This document shows positions 12,555 to 25,100 of a stretch of DNA of 64,000 bases, piece after piece. The notes under the pieces were generated by a model. The model was not told where the DNA came from, ran no database searches, and was given only the letters and a program-made list of their open reading frames with translations. This DNA is from Uloborus plumipes (Eukaryota; Arthropoda; Arachnida; Araneae; Uloboridae). The stretch is from the NCBI GenBank assembly GCA_038373865.1, contig JAXGGA010001602.1, positions 1 to 64,000 on the forward strand. Direction: 5' to 3'. The position numbers were made by a program, and so were the translations under genes. How positions within the stretch are numbered: the first letter of the stretch is position 1; the number at the start of each line of letters is the position of its first letter.

Positions 12555-13596
12555 ATTGAGCTAATAAAATGCACACGCTAAATTAGAAAAAACGAGTGCA
12601 AAAGTGTTGGTTTATCTTGTACACTATTTTCAGGAGCGCCCCGAAGGGTGATCACTGGGACCCCCTAAAGGTTTGTCATTCGGCAAATTCTGGCTGACGA
12701 TTTGACAAATTCAGGAACGGTATTGCAATATTTTGTGTTTATTTGTACATTGTGTGTGTCGCTGCAATCTTGCTTTTTTTACATACATTTATTGCCTTTG
12801 AAAATAAGAAGACCTAATTAATAAAACTTAAATCGGTTGTTGCAAAAACCTGTCAAATGACCAACATGCTTTAATTTGCAATCTATGCAACATTTTATGA
12901 TATGTCATGCAGTAAATACGTTTTGATCTCTTTTTGTGTATGTGACAATAATTAATAAATTATCCAATCAATCGTTTTGACTGTCCAAAATACATTCCCG
13001 TTGTTATTCATCAAAATTCAAATATTTGTCAATCATCTGAAGAAAAATGTGTGAATGCTCATTTTTTTTTAGTGAAACCTGTTGTCTTTTCCATAAAGTA
13101 ACGGTATAAGGCTCGTCTTTTCTGATTCGGCACATTTAGGGATTTCATTAGGCAAATTCAGAAATTTCGCCCTCCCCAAAAATTTAAGCTCGGGGAGCCC
13201 CTGACTATTATGTAAACACAAAAACGAATGCGACAATGAAGTAGTGCTCAACTCACGACTATATTTATGCACTACATATTGAGAAAAAAATTTATATGTT
13301 GGCAAAATTTGATATTTTTTCTATTTTCTTCCTGGTACTTTAGAAAGCATTTACATACCAGGGCTGTTAGAAATGCATACGACCTTTTTTACCCTTGAAA
13401 ATTTGATGGAAACAAATCACGTGTGTGTACGTGTACTGATCTTGAACCTTTTGGGGACATGAGTGATTCAACTCCGGTCTATCTGTAACGTCAATCAATG
13501 ACAAACAGCATTTGACTAATGCAATTGGTTATGCTCTTTTTTTTTTCTCCGTTTTAAGAAAAAAGACGTCACGACCTTAGCAGAGCTACTGCATCA

Positions 13597-13965
13597 AATT
13601 TTGTTAGACTTTAAGTGAAAGCCAAGTTGAAAACAGTCGGAAGGAGCAAACGGCTTTCAAAGGTTATTTTACAAAACATTTCTCACACAGATTCAGAAAT
13701 GTTTTGAGGAAAACCAAGCTTTTGTGATTCGACAGGCTTTTTACTCTCCTGATATGGCCCTCTGCGACTTCTAGCTGCTTCCCAGATTCAAGAGACGACT
13801 GAAAGGAAGAATATTTTAAACAAGAGAGGACATTATTTCTGTGTCGGCATCCGAACTACACTTAATTCCGAAACGGACCTTCTTTTTACGCTTCTAACAA
13901 TAGCAGCACTTCTGGGAGAAGTGTGCGGAGCTCCTAGGAGACTAATTTATGGGTGACTAGATTAC
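13597..13965 (+). pseudogene. mariner transposase 3' fragment (right arm)
   Basis: Mirror of 1,052-1,420. The plus strand reads FYSPDMALCDF, then stops (CTAGCT where the left arm has an open codon), then PRFKRRLKGRIF. It is a truncated, frameshifted relic of the mariner DD34D family. Confidence 0.75.
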
Positions 13966-14766
13966 CAACGGTCCAGGTTTTGACACTTTTCTTCAGCAGC
14001 AGATTGGCTACTTTTCAAAAACCTTCAAAATTGCACTTAGTTTTGTTTAATAAATTATGTAATTTATTTTAAAAATTAATGAATAAACATTCAAATGATC
14101 ATTTAGCTTATTTTCCATGTACAAAATGAAATCCTTGACCTGAAAAACATATAATTTGACACAAAAACCTCTTTAGTGTGATTTATACTTAAAAAGCATT
14201 GGCCGCCATTTTGAAAAACGCCGCCATCTTGGATTAAAACGGTTTTTGAAAGTGCTTTTGGGTCTTAATTTAATTTTATGGTCATTAACAACATTCCTAC
14301 CAAGTGGCATCTTCTTATCACGATCTGTAGTTTTCCTCCAGTTAGCTCCCCCCAACTTCTTTTTGACCTCTGAAAAATGGGAAAACGATGTTTCACTGTA
14401 TTTTGCCAACATTTTCAGAGAAACCATTGAAAAGTAAAAAATGAATATTTGTACCATTACATAAATATGTGGTTGTCAATGTAGTGAAGTAGTGTCGTCA
14501 AAGAACATGGATTCATTGACATTTATATTTATAGTTGAATTATAGTTTCGTATGATTCTATTTAGTGTATAAAGCAGTGAGTAACCGCCCCTAAGCAAGG
14601 GCTGAGGCAGGAGCATGCAATACACCGCCAACTCGGCTATTTCGATCTATGGACTGCAGTTTCGTGCTTATTATGCACTCATCAGCATGGAATACGAAAG
14701 TAGCCGAGTTGGAGGCAAAAATCCTCTTATAGAGCAAAGAGAGCCAAAAAAAAAAAAAAAAACCTA

Positions 14767-15232
14767 GTCTACCATATCCCAACTCCACCCCTCCTCTTCC
14801 CTCCCAATTACCTTACACCCACTACCAAAACCTTCCTCTCACTTTACAACCTCTACTCTCATCCTACCATTCAACCCACCTCTAATTTAAAACAAATACA
14901 AAACCATCAACTCAATCAAACTTTTCTAACAACCATCAACACCTCTAATCCCAAACCCAAACAACTAATACTCCCAAACCCCCCCCCCAACCCCAACCAC
15001 ACAAACCACACCAACACACACAACAAAAAAAACCAACACAACAAAACACACCACACAACACAAACCCCCCCCCCACAAACAAAACACCACACCACAACCC
15101 CCCACCCCACCCACACCACCCCCACCCCCAAAACAACCACAACAACCAAACCCCCAAAACAACACCCCCACCCACACCCAACCCCCCCCCCCCCCCCCCC
15201 CCCCACACCCCACACCCACCAAACCCCACCAC

Positions 15233-15264
<32 letters not shown>

Positions 15265-17427
15265 ACCCACCCCCCCCCCCACCCCACCCCCAACCCACAC
15301 CCCCACCCCACCCCCCCCCACACAACCCACCCCAAACACCCCAACCCCCACCCCCCCCACCCCCCCCACACCACCCAACCACCCCTACACCCCAACAAAC
15401 AAACCCACACACCCACCCCCCCACACCCACCCCCACACCCACACCCACCCCCAACCCACCCACCCCCCACCCCCCACCCACCCCCCCCACCCACCCACAC
15501 CCCACCCCCCCCCCCCACCCCCCACACCCCCCCCACCACCCCCCCCCCCACCCCCCCCACCCACTCCCCCACCACCCCCCCCCACCCCCCCCACCCCACC
15601 CCCACCTCCCCCCAACACCCACCCCCCCCCTCCACCCCACCCCCCCACCCCCACCCCCCACCCCCACCCCCACCCCACCTCCCCCTCCCCACCCCACACC
15701 CCCCCCCCCACCCCCCCACCACCCCCCCCCCCCCACCCACCCCCCCCTCCACTCCCCACCCTACCCCACCCCCCACACCCCCCAACCCCCCCCTCCCCAC
15801 CCCCGCCCCCACCCCCCCCCCCCCCACCCACCCCCCCCCACCCCACCCCCCCACCCCCACCCCCCCCACCCGCCCCACCCTCCCCCCCTCCCCCCCCCCG
15901 CACCCCTCCCCCACCCACCGCCCTCCAACCCCCCCCACTCCCCCCCACACCCCCCACCGCCCACCCCCCCCCCCCCCCGCCACCCACCCCCACCCCACCC
16001 CCCCCCACCACACCACCCCCACCCACCCCACCCCCCCCACCCCACCCACCCCCACCCCCCACACCCACACCCCCCACTCCCCCCACCCCCCCCCCACCCC
16101 ACCCCTCCCACCCCCCCCCCCCACCACCCCCCCTCCCCCACCCCCACCCCCCCCACCCCCCACCCCCCACCCCCCCCACCCACCCCTCCCACCCCACCCA
16201 CCACCCACCCCCACACCCCCCACCCCCCCATCCGCCCTCCCACCCACCTCCCCCCCACCTCCCCCACCCCACCCCCCACACCCCACCTCCCCACCTCCAC
16301 CCACCCCCCCCCCCACCCCCCACCCCCCCCCACACCCCACCCCCCCCCCTACCCTCCCACCCCACCCCACCCTCCCCCCCCCACCCCCCACCCCCAACCT
16401 ACCCCACCCCAACCCTCCCCCCCCCCCACCCCCCCCCCACCCCCCCCACCCCCCACCCCCCACCCCCCCACCCCCCCCCCCCCCCACCCCCCCCCCCACC
16501 CCACCCCGCCCACCCCCCCCCCACACCCCCCTACCCCCACCCCCACCCCCCCCCCACCCCCACCCCCACCCCCACCACCCCCCCCCCCCCCCACTCCACC
16601 CACCTCCCCCCACCCCCACCCACCCCACCCCCTCCACCCCCCCACACCCCCCCACCCCCCCACACACCCACCACCCCCCACCCACCCACCCCCCACCCCC
16701 CCCACCCCACCCACCCCCCCACCCCACCCCCCCACCCCCACCCACACCCCCACCCCCCCCCCTCCCCCCACCCCCCCCCACCCACCCCTCACCCCCCCAC
16801 CCCCACACCCCCCCCCCCCCCCCACCCCCACACCCACACCCACCCCACCCCCACCACACCGCCCCCCACCCACACTCCACCCCCCCCCCCACCCCACCCC
16901 CCCCCCCCCCCCACCCCACCCCCCCCCCCCTCGCCTCCCACCCCCCACCCCTCCCCATTCCGCGCAACAACACCCCCCCCCACCCCCCCCCCGCCACCAC
17001 CCCCCCCAACCCACCACCCACCCACTGCCCCAAAACCCCCCCACCCAACCCCCACACGAGACCCACCCACATACACATACCCCACCCCTCGCACCACACA
17101 CCCCACCCCACTAAACCTCTCAAGCTGCCATACTATCCATACTCTACCCCCAAAAACCTCACCACACCCAATCCCAAAGCAAGACACCACCGAGCATCGA
17201 CCCACCCCGCGCAGCACCACCCCCGACCGCTCACCCACGCCCACCCGCCCCCCCACAGAGAGCAACGGGCCCAGTTGACACCGGACACCCCTGACACACC
17301 GCATCAAACTCTCTCTACCCCAGCTCTCCCTTCCGTCATCGACAGATAGAAAAATCTCCTAACAACATAATGTGGATACCTACCCACCCCATACACAACC
17401 AACCTCATCCCCCCCCCCTACCTCATA

Positions 17428-17472
<45 letters not shown>

Positions 17473-17560
17473 AGAACACCCCACACAACCCCCCCCCCCC
17501 ACCCCCCCCCCCCCCCGCCCCCCCCCCCGTGTCCCAAATCATCTCTATCTCTCACCTTCA
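14767..17560. repeat. C/A-only low-complexity block, almost G-free
   Basis: About 2.8 kb in which the plus strand is nearly pure C and A with some T. G is essentially absent from 14,768 to about 15,800, then rare until about 16,950. Composition drifts from C/A/T through almost pure C back to normal sequence by about 17,300, with a last C block at 17,410-17,528. The very long Gly/Trp/Val frames on the minus strand follow from the composition and are not genes. There is no fixed repeat unit. It could be a degenerate C-rich satellite (the opposite strand would be strongly G-quadruplex-prone) or a sequencing artefact. Confidence 0.85.
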
Positions 17561-17581
17561 TGGGTGGCTCTCCAAGGAAAA

Positions 17582-17602
17582 TGTGTGTGTGTGTGTGTGT
17601 TG
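17582..17602. repeat. (TG)n microsatellite
   Basis: A short alternating TG run, followed by an ordinary-complexity stretch rich in GATAGA. Confidence 0.85.
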
Positions 17603-17820
17603 TGGACGATCGCATGCTGTGATCGCACGCTCGGGCGCGCGCTGCTGCGTGTGTGTCGAGAATAGAGAGAGGAGATAGATAGATTAGTGTGTGAAGATTG
17701 GTGAGCGCGTAGTAACTGCGAAGATAGAGAGATAGTGAGTTGGTAAATTTCAGATATTGAATGGAAGTACACTTTGAAGTTCGTATCGAAAAAGAAACAC
17801 TTCGTCTGAAAAACAATATA

Positions 17821-18953
17821 TGGGTGATTCTACAAAAATGGGAATATTTCTAACATGTAGATTTCAAAAAATTAATTTAAAATTAAAAATCTGAAAAAAG
17901 TCAGCAAAGCACTTCATAAGTTACATAATTAAAATAGAACATCAGCAGAGCTTAAATAATTGTATTTTATTGTATTTTTGGATTTTTATTTTTTTGAAGG
18001 CATATGTGAATGATAAAAAGGGCATGTGGATGACACAATGGGTATGTGAATATAACACAGTAAGTATGTGAATAACACAAACACAATAGGTATATTAATG
18101 AAATTTTTTAACCAGTAAACTGTTAGACATAATTTTTAAACATTGTACTGTTATAGTTTGGCTTTTGATTCATCCACGTGTCTTATATTGGGGCATGTGA
18201 ATGACAATAGAAAAAGGGCATGTGAATGACAAAACACAAGTAATTGGGTTCTCAAAAAGTCATATCTGAATATTTTTCGGCTTCACTTCGAATTAGAACC
18301 CACAAATGTAAGCCTTAGGATTATTCATTATCAAAATTTATTTACATGTACATTTTACATGCATTCTGTGGGGCATGTTAATGACAAAGATAAAAAACAC
18401 TTGCCTTGAAAGTTGAGTTTAGCTTGCGTTTTTTCAAAAAGTAATTGCAGAACAGCAAAATTAATCCTCAGCCAGGAATAACAAAGTTCCATGCTTTATT
18501 TTAAGATGTGTTGCCAGATTTTGAAATAAAACATTTCAGAGAAAAATATCTATACTTTTTAGACATGTGGATGGCTGATAATCGCTGGGACAAAGTTTAG
18601 ATTAACTTTCAGAGATATTATTTTCATATTATTTTGCTTTTTTTGTGATTTACATCTTGCACACATTCATATTTATAAATAAAAACTCTTGAAAAAAAAA
18701 TCACTTATTTTTTTTAAATCTATATTCCATTGATTGTGAAAATTGCACCTATGGGACAGGGCATGTGGATGACATTTCAATCTAATATCCTTTTTTTTAA
18801 ATGAATAATAATTAAATATTGACATTGTTGATAACGAAAATTATAGAACAAAAGACGCATAAAAATATTCCCAAAATAGTTTTTTATTAAATTAAAAACA
18901 AAAAGAGCAATCAGTATGGAACACAAATTTGCCAATTTTTGTAGAATCACCCA
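17821..18953. mobile_element. TIR element with repeated GGGCATGTGRATGAC motif
   Basis: The element starts TGGGTGATTCTACAAAAATG and ends with the inverted TTTTTGTAGAATCACCCA. TA flanks both ends inside an AT-repeat context (ATATAT on both sides is also possible). The interior carries about nine same-strand copies of a GGGCATGTGRATGAC-like motif, near 17,999, 18,020, 18,043, 18,063, 18,190, 18,217, 18,371, 18,562 and 18,758. There is no transposase frame. It appears to be a non-autonomous DNA transposon of unassigned superfamily. Confidence 0.75.
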
Positions 18954-19847
18954 TATATACCTAGGGTGAAAATAATCCTCAACTCAATCCCCAGGTTAGA
19001 CGACATATTAGTATAGTGTGAATGGTATATTTGGGTGGGGAGGGGGATACTTCGTCTAGTTATAAGGAAACCCATTTCCCCACTTTAAATAAGTTTACTA
19101 TTCATTTTATATCGAAGAGTTTTTTTTTTTTTTTTTTAACATTTTGAACAGTTTTGAATTAAAAAAGAGTGGTTGTGCGGGGAAGAAAGGGGTAGGGAGG
19201 TGAACCTGACAAATCTATAAGCTCATGCCAGCTCACTTTAAACATATTCATGTTTGTTTACTACTTTTTAGACCATCACGAACAAGAGAACTTAGTATTT
19301 AAATAAATAGAATCTAAAAAATATCATTTTTTTCCTATACAGTTTTATTCAAAAATTCAAAAAAATATGATCCCATTGAGATCCCAATCTAAAAATTTGT
19401 ACAAACATAGATGAAATACACAAAAATTTTTGAGAATTTTTTCAAAAAAATTCATTATATGTTTTTTGAGAAATTGAAATTTGAAATTTAAATTTCATTT
19501 TTTGAAAAAAAAAATTTTTTATCAAATTAGTCATGTTGCATATCCGATTAAGCGGCAACTAACGTACTTTAAAATGCCATTTACCAAATCGTTCTATCTA
19601 TATTTGGTGCCGAGTTATGGCCCCTTTTATGTTCCCTTATCCATGGAAAAACGAGGGTTTTTCCAAAGTTCAAAGTCTCATAAATGAAAAAATAATAGAG
19701 ATAAATATCCAAAAATTGAGACTTTTGATTACCTCAAGGGGTACAATTGATGAGCCAAATGTGAAAGAAATACAAAAATGTAAGGTAAAATTTTTCTCAG
19801 ATTTTGGATCACTTGACGTGGAATGACCCTATAACCTAATTTACCAC
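18954..19847. other. Intergenic, no gene seen
   Basis: AT-rich sequence with a poly-T tract near 19,120 and many A/T runs. The string GTGGAATGACCCTATA at about 19,817-19,832 matches the terminal repeat of the fold-back element at 32,883-41,096, so one end of a related element may lie here. No matching opposite end was found upstream. Confidence 0.5.
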
Positions 19848-19919
19848 TATTGTGTATCAAACTAATATGCTGGATAGTGTATCAAACTAATATGCTGGAT
19901 TGTGTATCAAGCTAAAATG
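19848..19919. repeat. Short tandem repeat, three copies
   Basis: Three copies of a unit of about 25 bp containing GTGTATCAAACTAATATGCT, the third diverged (GTATCAAGCTAAAATGCT). Confidence 0.85.
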
Positions 19920-20229
19920 CTTGCTTTTTTTACCCTTCAATGTTCTTTTATGTAGTCGGGTTAAAGTTTTCAAAACTTTTTTTTATTCGGTAGTCGGGGT
20001 TCTAGTTTTTAAAACTTTTTTTTCTTTCTATAGAGGTTTGTTTTACAATTTTTTCACTTATTTTTCAGCTTAAAATCAGAGTACCGAACTCACTCTTGTG
20101 AGCCCCATGTCCAAAAAGGAAAAAAAAAAAAGATTTCATGTTGGAAAAAAAAAGGAAGCATCGCATAGTCATGTTATTGCATAATTTAAGTCGCATCGCA
20201 GATCTTCTGCGAAAAACCTTCCCTCATTA

Positions 20230-20422
20230 AGCAGTAAATTACCGCCCCGAAGCTAGAACTAAGGCAGAAAAAGATGCTATACACCTCCAGCTTGATAATT
20301 CCGTCTAGAGACTGCAGTTTCGTTTTTTTTGGAGCTCACCATTCAGGAACAGGAGCTGACCGAAATGGCGGCAGAAATCATCTTAGAAGCTAAGGGTATG
20401 CAAATTTTACATTAGCAACCAG

Positions 20423-20456
<34 letters not shown>
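20230..20456. repeat. Interspersed repeat family R copy with poly-A
   Basis: It contains AAGCAGTAAATTACCGCCCC, CTAAGGCAGAAAAAGATG and an ACACCTCCAGCTTG segment homologous to positions 60-170 and 300-455. It ends in a run of about 30 A at 20,427-20,456. A poly-A tail would fit retroposition. Confidence 0.65.
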
Positions 20457-20457
<1 letters not shown>

Positions 20458-20885
20458 GAAACCCTCATTGAGTTTTTTAGCACCTGACAACCCTGGTTAG
20501 GAATCCGAAGAAGGTAGACATCCCTAGATTGTCATTTTATTTACAACTTATACTCTGTATTTATTTATGTTAACAGTTTAAGGAAACTCGATGAGGGTAA
20601 ATCAGTCGTTTTTTGGCACCTTTTAGCCCCTGACAACCCTGATTAGGGATCCGAAAAAGGCAGACAACCCTATATTGTCGTTTTATTTACAACTTCTACT
20701 CTCCATTTATGTTAATAGTTTTAGGAAACTCGATGAGGGTAAAACAGTCAATTTTTTGTGCGCCTTTTAGCCCCTGGCAACCCTTATTAGGGATCTGAAA
20801 CAGGAAGAAACTTACTTTAGCGTTTTATTCGCAACTTTTACTCTTCATTAATGTTAATAATTTTAGGAAACTTGATGAGGGTAGG
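20457..20885. repeat. Tandem repeat of about 145 bp, three copies
   Basis: Each unit contains CCTGACAACCC, GATCCGAAAAAGG, a TTTTATTTACAACTT stretch and ends GGAAACTCGATGAGGGTA. Copies begin at about 20,457, 20,595 and 20,735 and are diverged by a few percent to 10 percent. They are non-coding. Confidence 0.8.
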
Positions 20886-20929
20886 TTAACCCTAGAGGGA
20901 TCTTAGATTAGAATGACCGTTCTGGCGGA

Positions 20930-21240
20930 GTGTTGCAAGTGATTTCTTCTTTTGCCCTGATTTAGGGGGCAGTAACTCACTGCCCCCTAATTACCAGAGT
21001 TCCGCCTTGAATTACAAGCTGTACCGTACCATTGCTGCGGTCTCTCGCTGGTGTGCTAATTTCACATTTGCTAACTTTTTCATTTGGCACTTTTAGTTTC
21101 TTTTAGACGATATCTGCCTCCAGCTCTTTTACTTCTTATTCCATACTGATGAGTTCTAAAAAGAACGAATTTGCAATCCCTGGATAAAATGATACACCGA
21201 GCTGGAGGTGTATTGTATGTCGACTGTCGACCCGCATTCG
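20930..21240. repeat. Interspersed repeat family R copy
   Basis: GGGGGCAGTAACTCACTGCC, CCGCCTTGAATTACAAGC, GTACCGTACCATTGCTG and TCTCGCTGGTGTGCTAATT are recognisably the same family as 1-460, in a different arrangement. No coding sequence. Confidence 0.65.
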
Positions 21241-22155
21241 TTACATTTTTTCAGGTTATATTCACGCATATAATTAAGATTAAAAATGAACTTTGTTATG
21301 TTTATAATGTAGAGACATGGAATGCATTTACATTTCTGGGGATGTACCGTCACAATGGTTTATAATTTCTGGATATAGTGAAAAACAATTAGAGCGATAA
21401 ATGCCAGGAATATAATTAGTATATAATATATTAATGCTATATTATGAGCAAAGTAAATTCATTTCTGATCTTAATTATGTTTAACTGTGGGTTAAATAAT
21501 AAATGAACTTACTTTAAAATTTGAAAAAGTGAGTGGACACAAGCAAAAAATAAATGACTACGGGATCCCCAACTAGTTGTAACTATCATCTCAAATGCTT
21601 TTGTTGAATTGGCCAGTAATGTATTGATAAATGTATGAAAATCTATATATTGGTACCCAGTTTATCCAAGTGGTTAAAAAATCTAGGGGCAAAATCATTA
21701 AACACGCCAAATTTAAGACCTGTCCCCAAATTTCGCCACTGCAGGTCTTCATTCAAGTGGAAGCTCGCGGAAACTCAGCTCGTGAACTGTTTTTCAATTT
21801 CATAGAATGTTTGCAGGAAAATTTTTTCAACTTTATATCAAAAGCTTTATATCTTTTGATTTCACCTGTAATGATTTTTACTGTCATATTCACCTCAGAT
21901 CATGGAGGAATTTCGTTTCACTAAGACCCATTAGAGCAGGATTGCTGCATCTAAACTTATCGTAATGTAGACCATGTGGTTTTCGTTTTTATTTGTTTAC
22001 GTTTTCTTAATCCACAGTTCGTTTGAGTGCAAGTGCCAAGTGACATGGAAAGTAACAATTAATTTATTAATGAAAGAAAAAGCTGCTAGATCTGATTCAA
22101 TTGCATTAACGCTACCTTTTCATAGTCTATTTTGATTTCTTTGTTTCCTGGAAAA
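21241..22155. other. Upstream region of the NOP56-like gene
   Basis: This 0.9 kb AT-rich stretch precedes the start codon. Just before the ATG the sequence is pyrimidine-rich (TTTGATTTCTTTGTTTCC), which could hold a TCT-type initiator such as ribosome-biogenesis genes often use. No TATA box at a convincing distance was identified and the transcription start is unknown. The short frames here look like chance. Confidence 0.35.
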
Positions 22156-25100
22156 ATGGTGAGTTGACAATTTCTAAAGCCAAATGCATGGATGCTATTA
22201 ATACAATTTTTAAGTACTTATATCTTAACAATACTGAAATTAGTAATCATATGTAGAAAGAAAATGTTACAGACGAGTCGGGTTTAATGTACTAAAAGGC
22301 ACATTAATATGTTTAACATTTGTCATGCCTGAGATATTTATTTGTCACAGTTGGTTTAATTTCAAAATATTTTATCCAAATAATTTGTTATGTCAATTTC
22401 ACATTCACTGGAAAATATGACACTTCGAAAACTAAACATGCAGAAGCCTCACCCCCAAGTATTTTTAGGTAAAATTTTGTGTAATGGATATAATGTGCTT
22501 TATAATGTGCTGATTTAAATTTTGTGTTTTTAAATCTATTCTGTTTCAATTTTAGCCACAGTTGTACATAGTTTTTGAACATGCTACTGGATATGCTCTT
22601 TTCCGCACAACTGAATTTGAGGAAATAGCAGCATTTTTACCTCAAGTCCGAAGCAGTATTTTAGATGTGAGCAAATTTCGCAGTCATGTCTATTTGATAT
22701 CATATCAGGCTTTTAAAACAAAATCTGATGCAGTGGATAATTTAAATGCGATTGCAAAAGGTAAGAATTCATTTTTAAGTATGCGAAGCATTTTTTTGTT
22801 TGTTATGATTTGATTGCTGGTATTGTGTTGTACCATTTATAGAGAGCAATGTATAGTGGTTTTAAAAATGAAAATATTTGTTTTTCCTTTAAAAAAGCCA
22901 TACATGTGCTCACATATGGAGAAAAAAAATGGTATTTTTTGAAAAAAAATAGTTTTTTTAAAACTCCTGGTCAAACGTTTTTCTCAAATTTTGAGCAATT
23001 AATTAAAAAAAATAATAAATAAAATAAATAAATCAATAAAAAAGGAAGAAAAACAATACTACTTTTTTTTCTCTTGCTATTCCACGTTTTACCTGCCAGT
23101 TAATTTATCTTTTAAGTGAGAAATATAGTACAAAAAATGAGGCAAAAAGTTGTGAAGTCAACTTATACACAGGGCTGAATTTCTGAAATTTTCCCAGAAC
23201 AATTCTTGGAAAAAAAATACTCAATTTGAGAACATCTTGGTTTTCCAACCATTTAAAACTAAAAAAGTTCCATTACTTTTTTAAGCCATTTAAAACTTAA
23301 AGCTAAAGGAGTAAAATCCCGGTGTAATTTTACTTTATCCACGTGTAAAATTATGCCTTAATAAATAATTAACATTAAAAGATTGACTATTCAAAGTTAA
23401 AAATGCAGGTTTCCAGACTTTCCCTGTTTTTTAATGTATATAAACTAACGTTAATTAATGAAAATAAAGTAATTTTTCTACAACACAAAATTGTATGGAT
23501 TTTTAACAAAAATAATAAAATAAAAGATTAATAAAATTTTAATTGCAAAAACAAACACTTAATGAAAAGTATGATTGCAGAAGTTGAACCTTTTTCTGCA
23601 AATGTATAAGAATTGCACATTTTTGATTGTAAGCATGATCATGACATTCCATTTTCCTTCTTTTTAAAATGCGTACTTTCAAAAATCATATCAAAACTTT
23701 TCCAATTTTTTCTAGTTAGTAGGAACTCAACTTATATACACATTGTCTTGATCAAGTGTCTTACTTTTTCAGACAGTCCCTCTTTTTGCCTCGCAAACTA
23801 TAATCGAATGTATTGTGGGTTGAAGTATTCTGCTTTTCCAATAATCTTCCATTAATCAAAAAAATATCGATGAAAAAGATTTGTTCAACTTTTTTATTGG
23901 GTATTGATAAAAAATATATAGATGTGATTTAACAAAACCAAAGTTGTATGCATTTAATAGATAACAAATTTGACTTTAGTTTATCAGATACAACTGCAGT
24001 AAATAAATGAAAATTTTACTTGGTTAATAATACATCTAAAAAAATCAGAACTTAAAAATCTTTTCTTATAATCAAAATTAACTTCTAGTCTAGTATTAAT
24101 GCAGGGAATTTAGATTATTTTTTAAAGGTAATTGAGAAAGTTGTTAATTAAGACAGCTAGTACCACTAAAACCTTTAGTGGCACTTGATTTTCTTACCTG
24201 AACCTTCCTTTAAATTTCCATATGCCTCAAGTCTGCTGCAGAGTTGATCATAATTAATTTTATGTTATACTACTTTACTGCTTTCTTGTAGCCGTAAAAC
24301 AGATTTCACTCTTTCATGCTTACTTTTTGATATCAGTCATACTATACTATTATAAAAGCTATCCTCTAAAATTATATTTCTTGGATGACAAAATGTCCTA
24401 CATAAGATGAAAAAATTACAAAAACTATGAAATGGCTGAAACATTTTATGATTAAATAATTATGTGCATTTTTTAGGTATTTTACCAAAACAACTCCAGC
24501 TTTTCCTTGAAAACAATGTGCCAAAGACTAAGAAGTCCAAGCAAGCTGTGGTACTTGGAGTTCAAGATCCAGAATTAGGCAATGCAATATCTGAATCATT
24601 AGGAATAAATTGTGCTACCTCAGGTGTAATTCTGGAAGTTATAAGAGGTATGTATTTAGTAAAACCAAGATAATCTTTTTTAGCATTTTTGATACAGGAG
24701 ATGACTTAAAAATTTATTAAATTATTTTCCCTGATGATCTTTGTTAATTTTGATTTCATGGCATTCCAAAGATACATTAAATGATTCATTATGAAACTAT
24801 TTCACGTGCAACTCTACATATTGAAAGCTGCAAAAAAATAAGTTAAAAAAATCAGTAAATGTCAGTTATTTCCTTCTAATTTATCTGAGTCTTTTAAAGT
24901 GCATTATTTCCATGCATTAGTTTTACATTTGTAGTTATGCTGTAGGGAAAAAAAAAAAACTATAGTTGGGGCACACCTAACCTGGCCGCCAGTGATATGC
25001 CTTGACTAGTAGGGTTCCCCCTCACGGAAATAGTGCACTTTCAAAATTTCTATTTTGTGCAAAAAAGCTCAAATACCATTAGAATTGAAAAATCCAAGTC

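Larger units (their letters stand above)
7615..14766. repeat. Right arm of the 7.1 kb inverted duplication
   Basis: Reverse complement of the left arm. The arms are not identical: the right arm has 25 extra bases at about 11,044-11,068, three extra bases near 14,221, a cluster of changes at about 9,370-9,480, and scattered substitutions. The arm ends in the poly-A that mirrors the poly-T at 255-272, and homology stops at about 14,766, exactly where the C/A-rich block begins. Confidence 0.9.

Noticed and set aside
14916..17123. 735-codon minus-strand frame of Gly/Trp/Val
   Set aside because: It follows from the G-rich complement of the C/A block; several frames are open at once and no domain is visible.
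24731..24895. Box C/D snoRNA in intron 3 (CTGATGA with downstream CTGA)
   Set aside because: The boxes are about 160 bases apart, with no terminal stem.
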